Origin: SSSZ01 sp016790965
Lineage (GTDB): Bacteria > Pseudomonadota > Gammaproteobacteria > Burkholderiales > Rhodocyclaceae
Assembly: GCA_016790965.1 (NCBI GenBank)
Contig: JAEUNZ010000041.1
Coordinates: 1 to 64,000, forward strand
DNA length: 64,000 nucleotides
Reading direction: 5' to 3'
How positions within the stretch are numbered: position 1 is the first letter of the stretch; every line of letters starts with the position of its first letter. Made by a program: the position numbers and the translations under genes. Positions 31,732 to 39,957 of the stretch are shown here, in pieces. Below the pieces are notes generated by a model. It had not been told where the DNA came from, did no database searches, and saw only the letters and a program-made list of their open reading frames with translations.

Positions 31732-34681
31732 CCGGTTGCAGTGGCCGTAGCGGCCTGAACTTCCCCGCGCCCAGCTTGGCGCTGTTGCGCCAGACGTAAT
31801 CGCCGGTCAGGTTGATGTGCTCCCAACCCAACGGCGACAGGTACTGCAACAGCGCGGGATCGTGACCGTTTAGAGTCGTGGTGGCCCGCGCCAGGTAGAC
31901 CGTGTTCCACAGAACGATGGCTGCCGTCACCAGGTTGAGGCCGGAAGCTCGGTAGCGCTGCTGCTCGAAGCTGCGGTCGCGGATTTCGCCGAGGCGGTTG
32001 AAGAACACGGCGCGAGCCAGCGCGTTACGCGCCTCGCCTTTGTTGAGCCCAGCATGCACGCGGCGGCGCAACTCGACGCTTTGCAGCCAGTCCAGGATGA
32101 ACAGCGTGCGCTCGATGCGACCCAACTCGCGCAGCGCCACGGCCAGGCCGTTCTGGCGTGGGTAGCTGCCGAGCTTCCTGAGCATCAGCGAGGCCGTCAC
32201 CGTGCCCTGCTTGATCGAAGTGGCCAGCCGCAGGATTTCGTCCCAATGGGTGCGGACGTGTTTGATGTTGAGCGTGCCGCCGATCATCGGCTTCAGCGCG
32301 TCATAGGCGGCTTCGCCTTTCGGGATGTAGAGCTTGGTGTCGCCCAGGTCGCGGATGCGCGGGGCGAAGCGGAAGCCCAAGAGGTGCATCAGCGCGAAGA
32401 CGTGATCGGTGAAGCCCGCCGTGTCGGTGTAGTGTTCTTCGATCCGCAGGTCGGATTCGTGGTACAGCAGGCCGTCGAGCACGTAGGTCGAGTCGCGCAC
32501 GCCGACGTTGACCACCTTGGTGTGGAACGGCGCGTACTGGTCGGAGATGTGGGTGTAGAACGTCCGCCCTGGGCTGCTGCCGTATTTCGGGTTGATATGG
32601 CCGGTGCTCTCGGCCTTGCTGCCGGTGCGGAAGTTCTGGCCATCCGACGATGACGTGGTGCCGTCGCCCCAGTGCTCGGCGAACGGGTGGCGGAACTGCG
32701 CGTTGACCAGATCGGCTAGCGCCGCCCCGTAGGTTTCGTCGCGGATGTGCCAGGCTTGCAGCCAGGCCAGCTTGGCGTAGGTCGTGCCGGGGCAGGACTC
32801 GGCCATCTTGGTCAGGCCCAGATTGATCGCGTCGGCCAAGATGGTGGTCAACAGCAGATTCTTGTCCTTGGCCAGATCGCCCGATTTCAGGTGCGTGAAG
32901 TGGTGGGTGAAGCCCGTCCACTCATCGACTTCGAGCAGCAGTTCGGTGATTTTGACGTGCGGCAGGATCATCGCCGTCTGGTCGATCAGCGCCTGCGCGG
33001 TGTCGGGCACCGCCGCATCCAGCGGTGTGATCTTCAAGCCCGACTCGGTGATGATGGCGTCCGGCAGATCGTTGGCCGCCGCCATACGGTTGACGGTGGC
33101 GAGCTGCGTTTCCAGCAGCGTCAGCCGTTCATGAAGGTACTGGTCGCAATCGGTGGCCACTGCCAGCGGCAATTCGCTGGCCTGCTTGAGGCTGGCGAAT
33201 TTCGCGGACGGCACCAGGTAGTCCTCGAAGTCCTTGAACTGGCGGGAACCCTGCACCCAGATGTCGCCGGAGCGTAGCGCGTTCTTCATCTCCGACAGCG
33301 CGCACAGTTCGTAGTAACGCCGGTCGATGCCGGTGTCTGTCATCACCAGTTTCTGCCAGCGCGGTTTGATAAAGTCGGTCGGCGCATCGGCGGGCACCTT
33401 ACGGGTGTTGTCGGCGTTCATGCCGCGCAGCACCTCGATGGCATCGAGCACGTCCTTGGCGGCCGGCGCGGCCCGCAGCTTGAGCACGGCGAGGAATTCC
33501 GGCGCGTAGCGACGCAGGGTGGCGTAGTTGTCGCCGATGCGATGCAGGAAGTCGAAATCCTCGGGCTGCGCGAGCTTCTGCGCCTCGGTGACACTCGCCG
33601 CGAAGGTGTCCCAGGGGATAACGGCCTCGATGGCGGCGAACGGATCGCCACCGCTTTGCTTGGCCTCCAGCAGGGCCTGGCCGATGCGCCCGTACAGGCG
33701 CACCTTGTCGTTGATCGCCTTGCCGGATGCCTGGAACTGTTGCTGATGCTTGTTTCTGGCCGCGTTGAACAGCTTGCCCAGGATGCGATCATGCAAGTCG
33801 ATGATTTCGTCAATGACGGTGGCCGTACCCTCGATGGCCAGTGCCACCAGGCTGGCATAGCGCCGCTGGGCCTCGAACTTGGCCAGATCGGCGGGCGTCA
33901 TCTGGCCGCCCTCGCGGGCAATCTTGAGCAGGCGGTTCTGGTGCACCGACTGCTCGATGCCGGCGGGTAGGCCGAGCGCCTGCCAGGCTGTGAGGCGTTC
34001 GATGTGTTCGAGCATGTGCCGCGAGTTCGGCTTGGCGGGCGACTGGCGCAGCCAGGCCAGCCAGGTTGTCTTGCCGTTGTCGCGGCGCTTGAGCAGGTCG
34101 TCAAGGCGAAGCCGGTGGATGTCCGACAGCGGATCGGACAAGGCCGCGTAGATGCGCCGGTTGGCGCTGGTGATGGCCTCAGCGCAGATGCGCTCGATGG
34201 CGTTGATGGCGGGCAGGATGATCGAATGCCGCCGCAGGTGCTCGACCAACGCCTCGGCCAGCACGATGCCCTTGTCGGTCTGCAAGGCCAACTCGGTCAG
34301 CGTTTGCACCGCTTGCCGGTAGTGGCTCATGGTGAAGGGCTGGAAGCCGAACGCCGTTTGCAGCTCGACCAGGTGCTCGCGCCGCGTCTGTTCCCGCTGG
34401 CCGTAATCGCTTCAGCTCTCGACCGGCGCCTTGAGCTGGTCGGCAACCAGTTTCAACAGCGGCGGGAACGGCGGCTGATCGACGCCCAGAATGATGCCGG
34501 GGAAACGCAGGTAGCAAAGCTGCACAGCAAAGCCCAGGCGGTTTGCAGGCCCGCGCCGCTGGCGGATGATGGACAGGTCGGTGTCACTGAAGGTGTAGTA
34601 CCGGATCAGGTCATCCTTGGTCTCCGGCAACGCCAGGAGGTTTTCCCGCTCGGCGGCGGACAGAATCGAACGGCGCGGCAT
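31727..34681 (-). pseudogene. tnpA: Tn3-family transposase TnpA interrupted by an in-frame TGA
   Basis: Reading from the ATG at 34681, the frame matches Tn21-subgroup TnpA (MPRRSILSAAERENLLALP...) but meets TGA at 34412-34414 after residue 89, then continues in the same frame for ~890 codons to 31727. Related transposases carry Trp at this position (ES-W-xDYGQR), so a single TGG-to-TGA change explains it. The remainder retains AHWGDGTTSSSDGQ, the DDE-region motifs DQYAPFHTKVVNVGVRDSTYVLDGL and IEEHYTDTAGFTDH, and the normal C-terminus. Without readthrough or a start downstream (ATG at 34330), full TnpA is not made. Confidence 0.9.
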
Positions 34682-34683
34682 GG

Positions 34684-35241
34684 TCAGGTTTCTCGCACGT
34701 ACTGGTAAAGCGTTTCCCGGCTGATGCCGAATTCACGGGCCAGCTTTGCTTTCTGCTCGCCCGCTGCGACGCGCCGTTTCAACTCGGCGACCTGTTCGCC
34801 GCTTAGAGCCTTCTTGCGGCCCCGGTAGGCGCCCCGCTGCTTGGCCAGCGCGATGCCCTCGCGCTGGCGCTCGCGGATCAAGGCCCGCTCAAATTCGGCA
34901 AACGCGCCCATGACCGACAGCATGAGATTCGCCATCGGCGAATCCTCGCCGGTGAAGGTCAGGTTCTCCTTGACGAACTCGATCCGCACGCCGCGCTTGG
35001 TGAGCTTCTGCACGATGTGCCGCAGGTCGTCCAGATTGCGGGCCAAGCGGTCCATGCTGTGCACCACCACCGTGTCGCCCTCGCGCACGAAAGTAAGCAG
35101 CGCGTCCAGCTGGGGACGCTGGGTGTCCTTGCCGGATGCCTTATCGGTGAACAGTCGGTCCACCGCGACCTGCTCAAGCTGACGTTCCGGGTTCTGGTCG
35201 AAGCTGCTGACCCGGATGTAACCGATGCGCTGACCGTGCAA
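34684..35241 (-). CDS. tnpR: Tn3-family resolvase TnpR
   Basis: 185 aa serine recombinase. The N-terminal catalytic domain has the nucleophile region RIGYIRVSSFDQNPERQL (Ser ~11), then VVHSMDRLARNLDDLRHIV and GAFAEFERALIRERQREG; the C-terminal HTH is KLAREFGISRETLYQYV. It resolves cointegrates at res and appears intact. It lies 2 bp upstream of tnpA on the same strand, the Tn21 order. Confidence 0.96.
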   Translation of the reverse strand: MHGQRIGYIRVSSFDQNPERQLEQVAVDRLFTDKASGKDTQRPQLDALLTFVREGDTVVVHSMDRLARNLDDLRHIVQKLTKRGVRIEFVKENLTFTGEDSPMANLMLSVMGAFAEFERALIRERQREGIALAKQRGAYRGRKKALSGEQVAELKRRVAAGEQKAKLAREFGISRETLYQYVRET

Positions 35242-35399
35242 GGTCGTCTCCTGTGGGCAATATGTCAGAAAGAAGTCTATGACCCTTGACGGTTGGCGTC
35301 AATCTATTCAGAATCTGACTCTATTCTGACGCCTATAACCGTCATACTCTGACATCAGGCTGGGGTATAGCTCAGCCTGACATTCCCCGAGGAATCATC
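35242..35399. other. Probable res (resolution) region of the transposon
   Basis: A 158-bp AT-richer gap upstream of tnpR, containing several copies of the motif TGTCAG/CTGACA/TCTGAC in both orientations (for example TATGTCAG, CAGAATCTGACTC, ATTCTGACG, CTCTGACATCAGG). Dyads of this type form the resolvase sites in Tn21-like elements, at this position. Exact subsite limits cannot be drawn by eye. It also holds the promoters of tnpR and of the cargo. Confidence 0.6.
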
Positions 35400-35453
35400 A
35401 TGCGCGACCACAGGAGAGGCAGGGAAAGCAAGGGGTGCGTTGATGCTCCATAG
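35400..35453 (+). CDS. Possible 17-codon leader ORF overlapping the antiporter start
   Basis: ATG at 35400 with GAGGAA 6 nt upstream, 17 codons rich in Arg and Gly (MRDHRRGRESKGC...), stopping at 35453, which is 11 bp inside the antiporter gene in another frame. The ribosome-binding site is better than that of many genes here. It could couple translation to the antiporter or be chance. Confidence 0.3.
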   Translation: MRDHRRGRESKGCVDAP

Positions 35454-37137
35454 CGTTCCCCTCATCACCACCATCGCCACGGCCCTGGGGCTGGCCCTCG
35501 TGCTGGGCTTCCTGGCTGCCCGGCTCAAGCTCCCGGCGCTGGTCGGCTACCTCTTGGCCGGCATCCTCATCGGCCCGTTTACGCCCGGCTTCGTCGCCGA
35601 CACCGAGATCGCGGGCGAGCTCGCCGAAATCGGTGTGATGCTGCTGATGTTCGGCGTCGGCCTGCATTTCTCGCTGGATGACCTGCTGGAGGTGCGCAAG
35701 ATCGCCTTGCCCGGTGCCGTGCTGCAAATCGCCGTCGCTACCGCGCTCGGCGCCGGCGTAGCCGCCGCCTGGGGCTGGGGACTGGGGGCCGCGCTGGTGT
35801 TCGGCCTGGCGCTCTCGGTGGCGAGCACTGTGGTGCTGCTCAGAGCACTGGAGGCGAGTGGTGCGCTGGAGTCGATGAACGGACGCATCGCCGTCGGCTG
35901 GCTGATCGTCGAAGACCTCGCCATGGTGCTCGTGCTCGTGCTGCTGCCGCCCCTGGCCAGCTGGCTGGGCGGCGCCACGCCGGGCAGTGACGGCGGAAGC
36001 CTATGGCAGACCCTGGGCATCACGCTGATTAAGGTGTCGGCGTTCATCGCCTTGATGCTGGTGGTCGGCCGCCGGATCTTCCCCTCGCTGCTTTGGCAGG
36101 TCGCCCGCACTGGTTCCCGCGAACTCTTCACCCTGTGCGTCGTGGCCGCCGCCGTCAGCATCGCCTACGGCGCGACCGCCTTGTTCGGCGTGTCCTTCGC
36201 GCTGGGTGCGTTCTTTGCCGGCATGGTGATGCGCGAGTCCGAATTCAGCCACCGCGCCGCCGAGGAATCCTTGCCGCTGCGGGAAGCCTTCGCGGTGCTG
36301 TTCTTCGTTTCGGTGGGTATGCTGTTCAACCCGATGGTGCTGGTCGAGCGGCCGCTCCAGGTCCTGGCCGTGGTCGGCATCATCGTCGTCGGCAAGTCGC
36401 TCGCCGCCGCGGCCTTGGTGCTCGCCTTCCGCTACCCGCTGAATACGGCGCTCACGGTATCGGCGAGCCTGGCGCAGATCGGCGAATTCTCGTTCATCCT
36501 GGCCGGGCTCGGGGTGAGCCTGAAGCTGCTGCCGGTCGAGGGCCAAAGCCTGATTCTCGCGGGCGCACTGATCTCCATCGCCATCAACCCGTTGGTGTTT
36601 GCGAGCGTGAAGCCGCTCCAGGTCTGGATACGCTCCCGTTCGACGCTGGCCCAGGCGCTGGAACGGTCTGCCGACCCCTTGGCCGAACTTCCCATGTCCA
36701 CCGATGAAAAATACCTGTCGGGGCAGGTCGTCCTGGTGGGTTACGGCCGGGTCGGGCGGCGCATCGGCGAGTGTCTCGCCGAGCGCAGTATTCCCTACGT
36801 CGTGGCCGAGCAGAACCGGGAGGTAGTCGAACGGCTGCGTGCCAAGGGAATCGCGGCGGTCTCGGGCGACGCCTCCGACCCGGCGGTCCTGATCCAGGCG
36901 CACATTGCCCGGGCGAGTATGCTGGTGGTGGCCACGCCCGATACCTTTGACGTGCGGCAGATGATCAAGACCGCCCGCACGCTGAATCCCGGCATCGAAA
37001 CGGTGGTCCGCACCCACAATGAGGAAGAGGCCGGACTGCTGGAGCGGGAAGCGGCCGAGAAGGTTTTTCTCGGTGAGGATGAGCTTGCCAAAGGCATGAG
37101 CCGGTATGTGCTGGAGCGGTACGGGAAGGCGTCGTGA
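35443..37137 (+). CDS. Kef/YbaL-type cation:proton antiporter (CPA2) carried by the transposon
   Basis: 564 aa from the ATG at 35443 (AAGGGG upstream). The Na_H_Exchanger domain has ~12 TMs over residues 1-385, with LKLPALVGYLLAGILIGPFTPGF, LMLFGVGLHFSLDDL-type and GWLIVEDLAMVLVLVLLP segments. A TrkA-N/RCK domain follows at ~420-540 (GQVVLVGYGRVGRRIGECLAERSIPYVVAEQNREVVERLRAKG). It exports K+ in exchange for protons under electrophile or pH stress in relatives. Very similar kefB-type genes are part of the transmissible heat-resistance locus of proteobacteria, so this may be a fragment of that cargo, which is inference. Confidence 0.9.
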   Translation: MLHSVPLITTIATALGLALVLGFLAARLKLPALVGYLLAGILIGPFTPGFVADTEIAGELAEIGVMLLMFGVGLHFSLDDLLEVRKIALPGAVLQIAVATALGAGVAAAWGWGLGAALVFGLALSVASTVVLLRALEASGALESMNGRIAVGWLIVEDLAMVLVLVLLPPLASWLGGATPGSDGGSLWQTLGITLIKVSAFIALMLVVGRRIFPSLLWQVARTGSRELFTLCVVAAAVSIAYGATALFGVSFALGAFFAGMVMRESEFSHRAAEESLPLREAFAVLFFVSVGMLFNPMVLVERPLQVLAVVGIIVVGKSLAAAALVLAFRYPLNTALTVSASLAQIGEFSFILAGLGVSLKLLPVEGQSLILAGALISIAINPLVFASVKPLQVWIRSRSTLAQALERSADPLAELPMSTDEKYLSGQVVLVGYGRVGRRIGECLAERSIPYVVAEQNREVVERLRAKGIAAVSGDASDPAVLIQAHIARASMLVVATPDTFDVRQMIKTARTLNPGIETVVRTHNEEEAGLLEREAAEKVFLGEDELAKGMSRYVLERYGKAS

Positions 37138-37445
37138 ATCGCTTGTCGCGTGTATCGCCCCAGCTATGGATCGGCTTCGCGGTCCTGCTGCTGACGATTG
37201 CGGTCAGCCTGGCCGGCGATGCGCCGGTGCGCAGCCTCGTCCCCTACGGATTGGCCGTCGCGCCAGCCGCCTGGCGGCACGGCATGGGGGCCGGCTTCCT
37301 GTTTGCCGGCCTGGCGACGCTTGCCGCGCTCACGGCCGGCAAACAGGAAGCCGGGGAAGGGCTCTTCACCTACCTCAAGCTGTCGGCCATCGCCGCCGGG
37401 GTTGCTCTCGGCAAGCGGGCAAGCAAGAGGCCGCGCCAGCCTTAA
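37134..37445 (+). CDS. Small membrane protein, second cargo gene of the transposon
   Basis: 103 aa from the GTG at 37134, overlapping the antiporter stop as GTGA. It has a basic N-terminus, a TM at ~10-28 (LWIGFAVLLLTIAVSLAG), a second at ~50-67 (GMGAGFLFAGLATLAALTAG), a possible third (YLKLSAIAAGVALG) and a basic tail. No family is recognised. The TAA stop lies inside the terminal repeat of the transposon, so the gene ends exactly at the element edge. It may assist the antiporter. Confidence 0.6.
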   Translation: MNRLSRVSPQLWIGFAVLLLTIAVSLAGDAPVRSLVPYGLAVAPAAWRHGMGAGFLFAGLATLAALTAGKQEAGEGLFTYLKLSAIAAGVALGKRASKRPRQP

Positions 37446-37478
37446 CGTGCTTTATTTTCCGTTTTCTGAGACGACCCC
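37441..37478 (-). repeat. Tn3-family terminal inverted repeat on the cargo side
   Basis: 38 bp, CTTAACGTGC... to ...GAGACGACCCC, the inverted copy of 31694-31731 with one mismatch. The AATCT duplication follows at 37479-37483. The stop of the last cargo gene is inside. Confidence 0.93.
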
Positions 37479-37494
37479 AATCTGCTCTAAATAC

Positions 37495-39957
37495 TCACCC
37501 CCGCAGCGTCTCCAGGGGCGGGACGGCCAGCAGGCGGCCCAGGGTGCCCCAGCCGACGGCGGCGGCCAGCAGGCCGGTCGCCAGGGCGGTCAGGGGGAAA
37601 GTGAGCAGGGGCGTTTCCAGGTTCATGTCGAACACCCTGTGGGCGACGACCTGGCCCAGCAGGGCCGCTCCGGCGGCGGCGCAGAGGCCGGCCAGGGCAC
37701 CGGTGGCGGCGAGTTCGGCCAGCAGGGCGGCGGCAAGCTGGCGGCGCCGGGCGCCCAGGGCGCGCAGCACCGCGAATTCCCGCCGCCGTTCGGCGAAGTC
37801 CGCCACCAGGGCGGCGTAGAGCACGGCCAGCCCGGCCCCGAGGGTAAGGGAGAAAATCAGTTCCACTGCGCTGGCCACCTGGCCGATGACGTCCCGGAAC
37901 TGGCCGATCAGAACGCCCAAGTCGATGAGGGTCAGGTTGGGGAAGCGGGCCACCAGATCCCGGCCCAGGGCCAATTGCTGCGAGGGCAGGTGGAAACTGG
38001 TGATATAGCTGGCCGGCTGATCTTCCAGTACCCCTGGGGGAGTGAGGACGAAGAAATTGACCCGCATCGAATTCCAGTCCAGGCGGCGCAGGCCCACCAC
38101 CTCCAGGTCGATGCTTTGCCCGGCGATGCGAAATTCCAGCCTGTCGCCCACCTTGATCCCCAGGGTGCGCGCCAGGCCCTCCTCCACCGAGGCGACCCGC
38201 TTTCCCTTGTCCTCCGCGGCGAACCAGCGGCCAGCGGTGACCTCGTTTCCCGGAGGCAAAGCGTCGCGCCAGGAAAGGTTGAACTCCCGCTCGACCAGAC
38301 GTTGCGCCCTGTCGTCGTCTGGGTAGTCGGCGGCAGCCACCGGACGGCCGCCGAGGGTGGCGAGGCGCCCCCGCACCATGGGCGCCAGTTCGGCGGCGAT
38401 GCCGCCTTCCCGCAGCCGCGCGGCGAGGGCATCGCGCTGTTCGGGCTGGATGTTGACGATGAAACGGTTGGGCGCATCGGCGGGAGTCGCCCGCTGCCAG
38501 GCCTCCAAAAGCTGGCTCCGGGTGGCCGATACGACCAGGAGGGCCATGGCTCCCAGGGCCAGGGCGACTACTTGCAGGGTGACCGGGCCGGCGCGCCGAC
38601 GGAGGCCCGCGGCCCCCTGGCGCCAGCCGTAGCGGCTTCCCGCCGGCCAGCGACCCAGCAGGGCGATGCCCAGCCGGGCGGCCCCGGCGAAGAGGGCTGC
38701 CGCGGCGGCGAATCCCCCTGCCGCAAGAAGGCCCAGGCGCAGATCTCCGGCGATCCAGACGACGAGGGCGGTCAGCGCGGCAAGTCCCAGGCCCCAGGCG
38801 GCCAGCCAGGAGGCCTGGGGCGGATCCAGGTCGCGGCGCAGAACCCGCAGGGTGGGCACCTTGCGCAGGCGGAGCAGCGGGGGGAGACCAAAGCCCAGCA
38901 GAAGCACCGCTGCCACGGCGGCGCCCTGGAAAGCGGGCAGCAGCGAGGGCAAAGGCAGACCGTCCCCCAGAAGACTCGCCACCAGCGCGTGCAGGGCAAA
39001 CTGGATACCGTAGCCCAGGGCGCTGCCGAGGGTCGTGGCCAGGAGCGTCAGCAGGGCGAACTGGCCCAGGGTCAGGCGCAGCAGGGTGGCCTGGGTGGCC
39101 CCCAGGCAACGCAGAACGGCGCTGCTGTCCAGATGCCGCTGGCCGTAGCGGCGGCCGGCCAGGGCCACGGCCGCGGCGGCAAGGATCACCGTTGCCATGG
39201 CCGCGAGGCCCAGGAAGCGCCGCGCCCGGTCCAGGGTGTTACGGATTTCGGGTCGGGCATTTTCGCTATCCTCGATCTTTTCACCCCGCTCCAGGCGCGG
39301 CGTCGCCCAGGTTCTGAAGGCCGCCACGGCGGCGTCTTCTCCGGCCACCAATAGGCGGTAGGTGATGCGGGCGCCCGGTTGCTCCAGGCCACTGGCGGGA
39401 AGATCGGCCAGGGACATCAGCAGGCGCGGCGCGAAGGCGAAGAAATTGGCGCCCCGGTCCGGTTCCTGGGCCAGGATCGCCGCCACCCGGAGGCGGACTT
39501 CCCCCACCTCGACCGTATCGCCGGGGCCGATCCCCAGGGCACCGGCCAAGCGTTCGTCGACCCAGACGCTGCCGGGAGCCGGAGGCTGAACGCCGCTCCG
39601 ACCATCGCCGAGGCCGAGGCGCCCACGCAGGGGGTAGGCCGGGCTGACCGCCTTGATTTCCACCAGTTGCGTCGCCCCCGCCGCCCGTACCATGCTGGGG
39701 AAAACGCGGGTTTCAGCCAGTTCCAGACCGCGCCGGGCCGCTTCCGCCGCCGGGGCCGGGGACCAGGGGTGATCCGCTACCAGCAGCAGGTCGGCCCCCA
39801 GGAGACGGCGCGCTTCGCGCTCCAGGGCCAGGCGCACCCGGTCGCCGAGGAAGCCGACGGCGGTCACAGCAGCCACGGCCAGGACGGACACCAAGACCAA
39901 AAGGCGCAATTCTCCCGTGCGCAGTTCGCGCCGAAAAAGGCGCGACGCCAGGCTCAT
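37495..39957 (-). CDS. FtsX-family ABC transporter permease (YbbP-like)
   Basis: 820 aa from the ATG at 39957, ATGA overlap with the upstream c-di-GMP gene. Ten predicted TMs in the YbbP layout: one N-terminal, a periplasmic MacB-like domain (~45-240), three plus several central TMs, a second periplasmic domain (~480-690) and three C-terminal TMs with the FtsX block AELIFSLTLGAGLAVLYAALVADFAERRREFAVLRALGARRRQL. Relatives pair with an ATPase (YbbA) and export lipids or lipoproteins. No ATPase gene is adjacent; the transposon lies 16 bp beyond its stop. Confidence 0.9.
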   Translation of the reverse strand: MSLASRLFRRELRTGELRLLVLVSVLAVAAVTAVGFLGDRVRLALEREARRLLGADLLLVADHPWSPAPAAEAARRGLELAETRVFPSMVRAAGATQLVEIKAVSPAYPLRGRLGLGDGRSGVQPPAPGSVWVDERLAGALGIGPGDTVEVGEVRLRVAAILAQEPDRGANFFAFAPRLLMSLADLPASGLEQPGARITYRLLVAGEDAAVAAFRTWATPRLERGEKIEDSENARPEIRNTLDRARRFLGLAAMATVILAAAAVALAGRRYGQRHLDSSAVLRCLGATQATLLRLTLGQFALLTLLATTLGSALGYGIQFALHALVASLLGDGLPLPSLLPAFQGAAVAAVLLLGFGLPPLLRLRKVPTLRVLRRDLDPPQASWLAAWGLGLAALTALVVWIAGDLRLGLLAAGGFAAAAALFAGAARLGIALLGRWPAGSRYGWRQGAAGLRRRAGPVTLQVVALALGAMALLVVSATRSQLLEAWQRATPADAPNRFIVNIQPEQRDALAARLREGGIAAELAPMVRGRLATLGGRPVAAADYPDDDRAQRLVEREFNLSWRDALPPGNEVTAGRWFAAEDKGKRVASVEEGLARTLGIKVGDRLEFRIAGQSIDLEVVGLRRLDWNSMRVNFFVLTPPGVLEDQPASYITSFHLPSQQLALGRDLVARFPNLTLIDLGVLIGQFRDVIGQVASAVELIFSLTLGAGLAVLYAALVADFAERRREFAVLRALGARRRQLAAALLAELAATGALAGLCAAAGAALLGQVVAHRVFDMNLETPLLTFPLTALATGLLAAAVGWGTLGRLLAVPPLETLRG

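Larger units (their letters stand above)
31694..37478. mobile_element. Complete Tn3-family (Tn21-like) transposon with antiporter cargo
   Basis: 5785 bp bounded by 38-bp inverted repeats (31694-31731 and 37441-37478, one mismatch) starting GGGGTCGTCTCAG, the Tn21-type end. The 5-bp duplication AATCT flanks both sides (31689-31693 and 37479-37483), so the copy is the product of one transposition. Content in order: tnpA and tnpR on the minus strand, a res region, then a Kef/YbaL-type antiporter and a small membrane protein on the plus strand. It inserted between two convergent genes, 16 bp past the stop of the FtsX-type permease. Confidence 0.95.

Noticed and set aside
34412..34414. TGA in tnpA as a selenocysteine codon
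   Set aside because: The position is Trp in related transposases, not Cys, and no SECIS-like hairpin is evident directly after it.
37198..39354. Long open frame (~718 codons) on the plus strand
   Set aside because: Crosses the transposon end and lies antisense to the FtsX-type permease, which has the real domain signatures.
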